Positions 35,174-39,099 of a stretch of DNA of 39,099 nucleotides are shown here, one piece after another (position 1 is the first letter of the stretch; each line of letters starts with the position of its first letter). This stretch comes from Actinospica durhamensis (GTDB lineage: Bacteria; Actinomycetota; Actinomycetes; Streptomycetales; Catenulisporaceae). The notes beneath the pieces were generated by a model that was given only the letters and a program-made list of their open reading frames with translations, did no database searches and was not told where the DNA came from. The stretch is taken from assembly GCF_018139695.1 (NCBI RefSeq), contig NZ_JAGSOG010000053.1, forward strand, positions 1 to 39,099, in the 5' to 3' direction. The position numbers and the translations under genes were made by a program.

Positions 35174-35938
35174 ATGACAAGCAAGGCGCTCAGCGGGCAG
35201 GCCGCCCTGGTCACCGGCGGCGCACGCGGCATCGGCGCCGCCACCGCGATCCGCCTCGCCGCCGACGGCGCGGCCGTGGCGGTCCTCGACCTGTACGCAC
35301 CGGACACCGACGCGACCGTCGCCGCGATCCGCCAGGCCGGCGGCACCGCGATCGGCCTCGGCGGCGACGTCGCCGACACCGACGACGCGCAGGCGGCCGT
35401 GGCGGCGACCGTCGCCCAGCTCGGCCGGATCGACATCCTGGTCAACAACGCCGGCATCACCCGGGACAACCTGCTGTACAAGATGACCGACGCGGACTGG
35501 GACGAGGTCATCGGCGTGCACCTGCGCGGACCCTTCCTGCTGTGCCGCGCCGCCCAGCGGCACCTGGTCAAGCAGCGCCACGGCAAGATCGTCAACGTGA
35601 GCTCGACTTCGGCCCTGGGCAACCGGGGCCAGGCGAACTACGCGGCCGCCAAGGCCGGCATCCAGGGCTTCACCCGCACCCTCGCCATCGAACTCGGCCC
35701 CTACGGAGTCAACGTCAACGCGGTGGCACCCGGCTTCATCGCCACCGCGATGACCGCGGCCACCGCGCAGCGCATGGGCGCCGACCTCGAGAGCGCCAAA
35801 GCCCAGGTAGCCCAGACGCTTCCGCTGCGGCGTACCGGGGAGCCCGAGGACATCGCGGGCGTCATCGCGTTCCTCGCCGGTCCCGACTCCTCTTACCTCT
35901 CCGGCCAGACCCTCTACGTCGACGGCGGCCCGCACTAG
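35174..35938 (+). CDS. FabG-type SDR (3-hydroxyacyl-CoA/3-oxoacyl reductase family)
   Basis: This 254-residue enzyme probably interconverts 3-hydroxyacyl- and 3-ketoacyl-CoA in the operon's beta-oxidation path. AAAGGAA precedes the ATG at 35174. It has the cofactor loop VTGGARGIGAA, NNAGITRDN (FabG-like), catalytic Tyr156 and Lys160 in NYAAAKAG, and the C-terminus GQTLYVDGG. Its TAG stop overlaps the TA target of the miniature element that follows; the stop would be kept with or without that insertion. Confidence 0.93.
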   Translation: MTSKALSGQAALVTGGARGIGAATAIRLAADGAAVAVLDLYAPDTDATVAAIRQAGGTAIGLGGDVADTDDAQAAVAATVAQLGRIDILVNNAGITRDNLLYKMTDADWDEVIGVHLRGPFLLCRAAQRHLVKQRHGKIVNVSSTSALGNRGQANYAAAKAGIQGFTRTLAIELGPYGVNVNAVAPGFIATAMTAATAQRMGADLESAKAQVAQTLPLRRTGEPEDIAGVIAFLAGPDSSYLSGQTLYVDGGPH

Positions 35939-36100
35939 GCCGTGTCTTCAAACCGGCGTCGGATCAGGCCGCGGCGTCTGACGCGTGCGCTCGCAAGGCG
36001 CCGGGCCGTGCGCATACTCGGTCGTCTGTAAACGGTCCGGCAACGCCGCGAGCGTGCGTGGCAGGCGTCGCGGCCCCGACGATGGTTTGAAGACACGGCC
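35938..36100. mobile_element. Miniature inverted-repeat element (MITE), 163 bp
   Basis: The 25-bp ends at 35938-35962 and 36076-36100 are inverted repeats with 23 of 25 matches, both beginning GGCCGTGTCTTCAAACC. TA lies directly outside each end, and the wider context reads CTAG on both sides, as in IS5-group targets. Weaker inverted homology continues inward, so the whole element can fold into one long imperfect hairpin with its turn near 36010-36025. No transposase is encoded, so it would move in trans. It sits between the FabG-type and ligase genes of the operon. Confidence 0.88.
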
Positions 36101-36147
36101 TAGAGACCCGGACACGGCCGCAACACAGAGAAAGGCGGGACGCACAC

Positions 36148-37725
36148 ATGAACCTCGCGACGCTGCTGCGCGAGTCCGCGCTCAAAACGCCGCAGCACCC
36201 CTGCATCCGGATAGGCGCACACGCGGTCACCTACGCGCAGATGGACGAGACGACGGACCGCATCGCCGCCGGACTTCTCGCCTCCGGGCTCGAGCGCGGG
36301 GACCGGGTGGCGGTACAGCTGCCGAACATCCCGGCGTTCCTCGAGGCCTACTTCGGCATCCTCAAGGCCGGAATGGTCATGGTGCCGCTCAACCCGATGC
36401 TCAAGGCTCGGGAAATCGCCCACCAGCTGCGCGACTCCGCCGCCCGCGCCGCGATCACCTTCGCCCTCTGCGCGCCCGAGATGGCCGCCGCAGCCGAGCT
36501 GGCCGCCGCGCCCGGTCGCACGATCGCGCTCTACCACGTCGACTTCCCCGCCACGAGCCTGCCGCCGGACGGATTCGCGCCGTTCGAGGCCCTGCTCGCT
36601 CCGCCCGACGGTCCGCCGATACGCCGAGGCATCCTCCCCACCGCGCCCGAGGAGACCGCCGTCATCATCTACACCAGCGGTACCACCGGCCGGCCCAAGG
36701 GCGCGGAGCTGACTCACTTCCAGCTGTACATGAACGCCGCGGTGGCCAGCAACCTGTTCGGCGTCCAGGAGGAGGACGTGCCGCTCGGCGTCCTGCCCTT
36801 CTTCCACATCTATGGGCTGTCCTCGGTGGTCAACTGCGCTGTCCTGCACGGCGGCACCATCTCCGCGGTCGCGCGCTTCGAGCCCGGCGCCGTGCTCGAC
36901 GCGATAGAAGAGCACGGAGTCAGCGTCTTCGTCGGGGTGCCCACCATGTATCAGGCCCTGTTGAACGCCGAGATCGGCGGCCGAGACCTGTCCCGGCTGC
37001 GGATCGGATCCTCGGGCGGCGCGGCGATGCCCGAGGCGGTGAGGGCAGCGTTCGAGGAGAAGTTCGGCATCGTGATCCTCGAGGGCTACGGCCTGTCCGA
37101 GACCGCGTCGACCGCGGTGCTCAACCAGGGCGTGCACGACCGGCGGACGGGATCGATCGGCAAGCCGATCTGGGGCGTGCAGGTCGAGATCCGCGGGGAG
37201 GACGGCGCCGCGCTGCCGGCCGGCCCTGAGTACATCGGTGAGATCGCGATCAGCGGTCACAACGTGATGAAGGGCTACCACGGCGACCCGCAGGCCACGG
37301 CCGCCGTGCTGCGCGACGGCTGGCTGCGCACCGGCGACCTCGGCTACCGGGACGCCGACGGGTTCTTCTACGTCGTGGACCGGATCAAGGATCTGATCAT
37401 CCGGGGCGGCTACAACGTCTACCCCCGGGAAATCGAAGAGGTGCTCTACACCGACCCCGCAATCGCCGAGGCCGCGGTGATCGGCGTGCCCGACGAGCGG
37501 CTGGGGGAGGAGGTCGTCGCTACAGTCGCGTTGCGCCCCGGCGTCGAGGCGCGGCCAGAGGAGCTGATCGAGTACTGCCGCGAGCGCCTCGCCCCCTACA
37601 AGTACCCGCGCGAGGTCCACATACTGCCCGCGCTGCCGAAGAACGGCACCGGCAAGCTGCTCAAGCGCGAACTGCGCGAACAGTTCGCCCGGCACGCCGC
37701 CGCCGCTCCGAAGACGGGATCCTGA
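36148..37725 (+). CDS. Acyl-CoA ligase (AMP-forming)
   Basis: This 525-residue ANL enzyme activates a carboxylic acid to its acyl-CoA and is the probable entry step of the pathway. AAAGG lies before the ATG at 36148. Motifs are IIYTSGTTGRPKGAELTH (P-loop), LPFFHIYG, EGYGLSETAS, WLRTGDLGY, DRIKDLIIRGGYNVYPREIE, and NGTGKLLKR with the catalytic lysine. It resembles FadD-type ligases for medium/long or aromatic acids. The next gene starts one base past its stop, so they are co-translated. Confidence 0.94.
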   Translation: MNLATLLRESALKTPQHPCIRIGAHAVTYAQMDETTDRIAAGLLASGLERGDRVAVQLPNIPAFLEAYFGILKAGMVMVPLNPMLKAREIAHQLRDSAARAAITFALCAPEMAAAAELAAAPGRTIALYHVDFPATSLPPDGFAPFEALLAPPDGPPIRRGILPTAPEETAVIIYTSGTTGRPKGAELTHFQLYMNAAVASNLFGVQEEDVPLGVLPFFHIYGLSSVVNCAVLHGGTISAVARFEPGAVLDAIEEHGVSVFVGVPTMYQALLNAEIGGRDLSRLRIGSSGGAAMPEAVRAAFEEKFGIVILEGYGLSETASTAVLNQGVHDRRTGSIGKPIWGVQVEIRGEDGAALPAGPEYIGEIAISGHNVMKGYHGDPQATAAVLRDGWLRTGDLGYRDADGFFYVVDRIKDLIIRGGYNVYPREIEEVLYTDPAIAEAAVIGVPDERLGEEVVATVALRPGVEARPEELIEYCRERLAPYKYPREVHILPALPKNGTGKLLKRELREQFARHAAAAPKTGS

Positions 37726-37726
37726 C

Positions 37727-38191
37727 ATGCAGTTCACGGACATCGACGAGATGCGCGCCGCGGTGGGCAACGAACTGGGCACCGGCGCGTGGCGAGTTGT
37801 CGGCCAGGACCGCATCGAGAAGTTCGCCGACGCGACCGACGACCATCAGTGGATCCACACCGACCCCGCCCGCGCGGCCGCGGGCCCGTTCGGCGCGACC
37901 GTCGCCCACGGCTTCCTCACCGTCTCCCTGCTCCCGGCCCTGTGCGAGGGCCTGTACTCCGTGCAGGGGGCCGTGATGGCGGTCAACTACGGACTCAACA
38001 AGGTCCGCTTCCCCGCGCCAGTACCCGCCGGATCCCGAATCAGGGCACGTGCACGGCTGGCGGAGGTCACCCCGGTGCCGGGCGGGGTGCAGGTGGTCAC
38101 GGTGGTGACGGTCGAGCGCGAGGGCGGGGACAAGCCCGTGTGCGTCGCCGAGAGCGTGGCGCGCATCTACCTCGCGGACTCGCCGCAATGA
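37727..38191 (+). CDS. MaoC-type enoyl-CoA hydratase
   Basis: This 154-residue single hot-dog-fold enzyme hydrates 2-enoyl-CoA, filling the step between the acyl-CoA dehydrogenase and the FabG-type SDR. The active-site pair appears as Asp39 and His44 in TDDHQWIHTD, with the usual GPFGATVAHGFLTVSLL overhang segment. It starts one base after the ligase stop and overlaps the next gene by ATGA. As an R-specific-type hydratase it would suit a FabG-type dehydrogenase partner (inferred). Confidence 0.93.
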   Translation: MQFTDIDEMRAAVGNELGTGAWRVVGQDRIEKFADATDDHQWIHTDPARAAAGPFGATVAHGFLTVSLLPALCEGLYSVQGAVMAVNYGLNKVRFPAPVPAGSRIRARARLAEVTPVPGGVQVVTVVTVEREGGDKPVCVAESVARIYLADSPQ

Positions 38192-39012
38192 GCGCGGGTG
38201 TGTCGAATCCGATCGATCCCCCCGGACTGGACCTGAACCGACTGCGCGCCCACCTCGAGCAGGCCGCGCCCGGGCTTCTCGCCCCCAACGGCGAACTGGC
38301 TGCCGAGGTGATCCCGGGCGGCAAATCGAACCTCACCTACCTGGTGCGGGACGGGGCGCACCGCTGGGTGCTGCGCCGTCCGCCACTCGGGCACGTGCTG
38401 GCGAGCGCCCACGACATGGCCCGCGAATTCCGAGTGCTGACCGCGCTCGCCGGCACCGACGTGCCCGTGCCGAAAGCGATGATCGCCTGTGCGGATCCCG
38501 AGGTGATCGGCGCGCCGTTCTACCTCATGGAGTTCGTCGACGGCACGGTGCTGTCCCCGGGAGAGCTTGACCCAGGCAGGGCGTCGGCCATCGCGTGCGC
38601 ACTGGTCGACGTACTCGCCCGGCTGCACGCCGTCGAACCGGCAGCGATCGGCCTCGCCGACTTCGGCCGCCCGACCGGCTATCTGGAACGACAGCTCCAG
38701 CGCTGGAGCAGACAGCTCGAAGCCTCATACAGCAGGCCGCTTCCAGCGGCGGCGAGCCTGCGCGCCGCGCTCGGCACTGACATCCCGCGTACCTCGAAAA
38801 CCTGCCTGTTGCACGGCGACTACCGGCTCGAAAACGTGCTGATCGGCCAGCACGATCAGGTCGCCGCCGTCCTGGACTGGGAGATGTCAGCCCTCGGCGA
38901 CCCACTCGCCGACCTCGCCCTCTTCCTCGTCTACTGCGCCGCACCGGAGGTGATCACGAGCGCCCCGAGCGTTGGGGTGCCCCGAAGATCTTGGACACTG
39001 GTCCTCCGATAG
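38188..39012 (+). pseudogene. APH-like phosphotransferase family protein, truncated by IS
   Basis: This protein belongs to the aminoglycoside-phosphotransferase-like group found beside acyl-CoA dehydrogenases (ACAD10-like N-terminal domain), where it is thought to act on hydroxyacyl groups. The start ATG overlaps the MaoC stop (ATGA). It has GGKSNLTYLV (nucleotide loop), catalytic HGDYRLENVL (His209, Asp211, Asn216) and Asp230 in VLDWEMSALGDP. Family members are about 340-350 residues; here genuine sequence stops near residue 261 (38971), where an IS3-type end begins, and 13 foreign residues lead to the stop at 39012. The lost part is the C-terminal helical region, so activity is doubtful. 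Confidence 0.85.
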
Positions 39013-39099
39013 GCTTATGCCTAGATTGAGAGGAAACAGTGGATAAAGGTGGAGCTGGCAAGGGCAGCGGACGCCGCTGGTACTCGCCGGAGTTCAAGG
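38973..39099 (+). mobile_element. IS3-type insertion sequence, 5' end, cut by window edge
   Basis: From 38973 the sequence TGGGGTGCCCCGAAG, followed by a TTGGACACTGG stretch, resembles IS3-family left ends, which start with TG and often contain CTTGGACA. A small palindrome TAGGC-TTAT-GCCTA (39010-39023) lies in the leader. An OrfA start follows at 39039. The element interrupts the phosphotransferase gene. Its right end and target duplication are outside the window. Confidence 0.75.
39039..39099 (+). CDS. IS3-family transposase OrfA, N-terminus only
   Basis: A GTG at 39039, preceded by GAGAGGA, opens a frame reading MDKGGAGKGSGRRWYSPEFK to the window edge. RR.(Y/F)(S/T)PEFK is the classic start of the helix-turn-helix protein OrfA of IS3-family elements. 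The rest is outside the window. Confidence 0.82.
   Translation, partial: MDKGGAGKGSGRRWYSPEFK

Noticed and set aside
1-39099. tRNA, rRNA or CRISPR features
   Set aside because: No cloverleaf with a T-loop motif, no rRNA-like stretches and no regularly spaced repeats were found by eye.

Overview
The window is high-GC actinomycete DNA. Codons end mostly in G or C, starts include GTG, and ribosome-binding sites are GGAGG-like. Gene families (NRPS-like enzymes, a sedolisin protease, a QsdR-type TetR regulator, mycobacterial-style beta-oxidation genes) fit a Streptomyces-like or related filamentous actinobacterium. Genus cannot be fixed from sequence alone. The window looks like an accessory region: it opens inside the 5' end of an IS5-type element (1-124), closes inside the 5' end of an IS3-type element (about 38973 to the edge), and holds a miniature inverted-repeat element (35938-36100), a chimeric debris region (19884-20500) and several broken genes.

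Region A (about 196-12530) looks like a small NRPS-like natural-product cluster. It has an enoyl-CoA hydratase, an adenylation-thiolation didomain protein, a class D flavin monooxygenase broken by two frameshifts, a free acyl carrier protein, an alcohol dehydrogenase remnant, a TauD-like Fe/2-oxoglutarate oxygenase, an MFS exporter, a PLP aminotransferase, a possible 78-residue small protein, a second free-standing adenylation enzyme and a solute-binding-fold protein with no signal peptide. There is no condensation or thioesterase domain. A plausible logic is activation of two amino or carboxylic acids onto carrier proteins, oxidative tailoring there, then export. The product is unknown.

Region B (12834-23920) is mixed: an SCO6745-type protein, a secreted S53 peptidase, a translationally coupled pair (FMN glutamate-synthase-like protein, then pyruvate oxidase-like ThDP enzyme), recombination debris, a UbiX/UbiD prenyl-FMN decarboxylase pair and a small secreted peptidoglycan-binding protein.

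Region C (24510-38965) is a catabolic island for an unidentified aldehyde or carboxylic acid. It encodes an SDR, an aldehyde dehydrogenase, an internally deleted amidohydrolase, a SnoaL-like protein, two TetR regulators, an unusual MFS transporter, thiolase, acyl-CoA dehydrogenase, FabG-type SDR, acyl-CoA ligase, MaoC hydratase and an APH-like protein cut by the terminal IS3 element. Two nearly identical 25-bp palindromes, one before the QsdR-type gene and one in the SDR/aldehyde dehydrogenase divergent promoter, suggest that this regulator controls the island.
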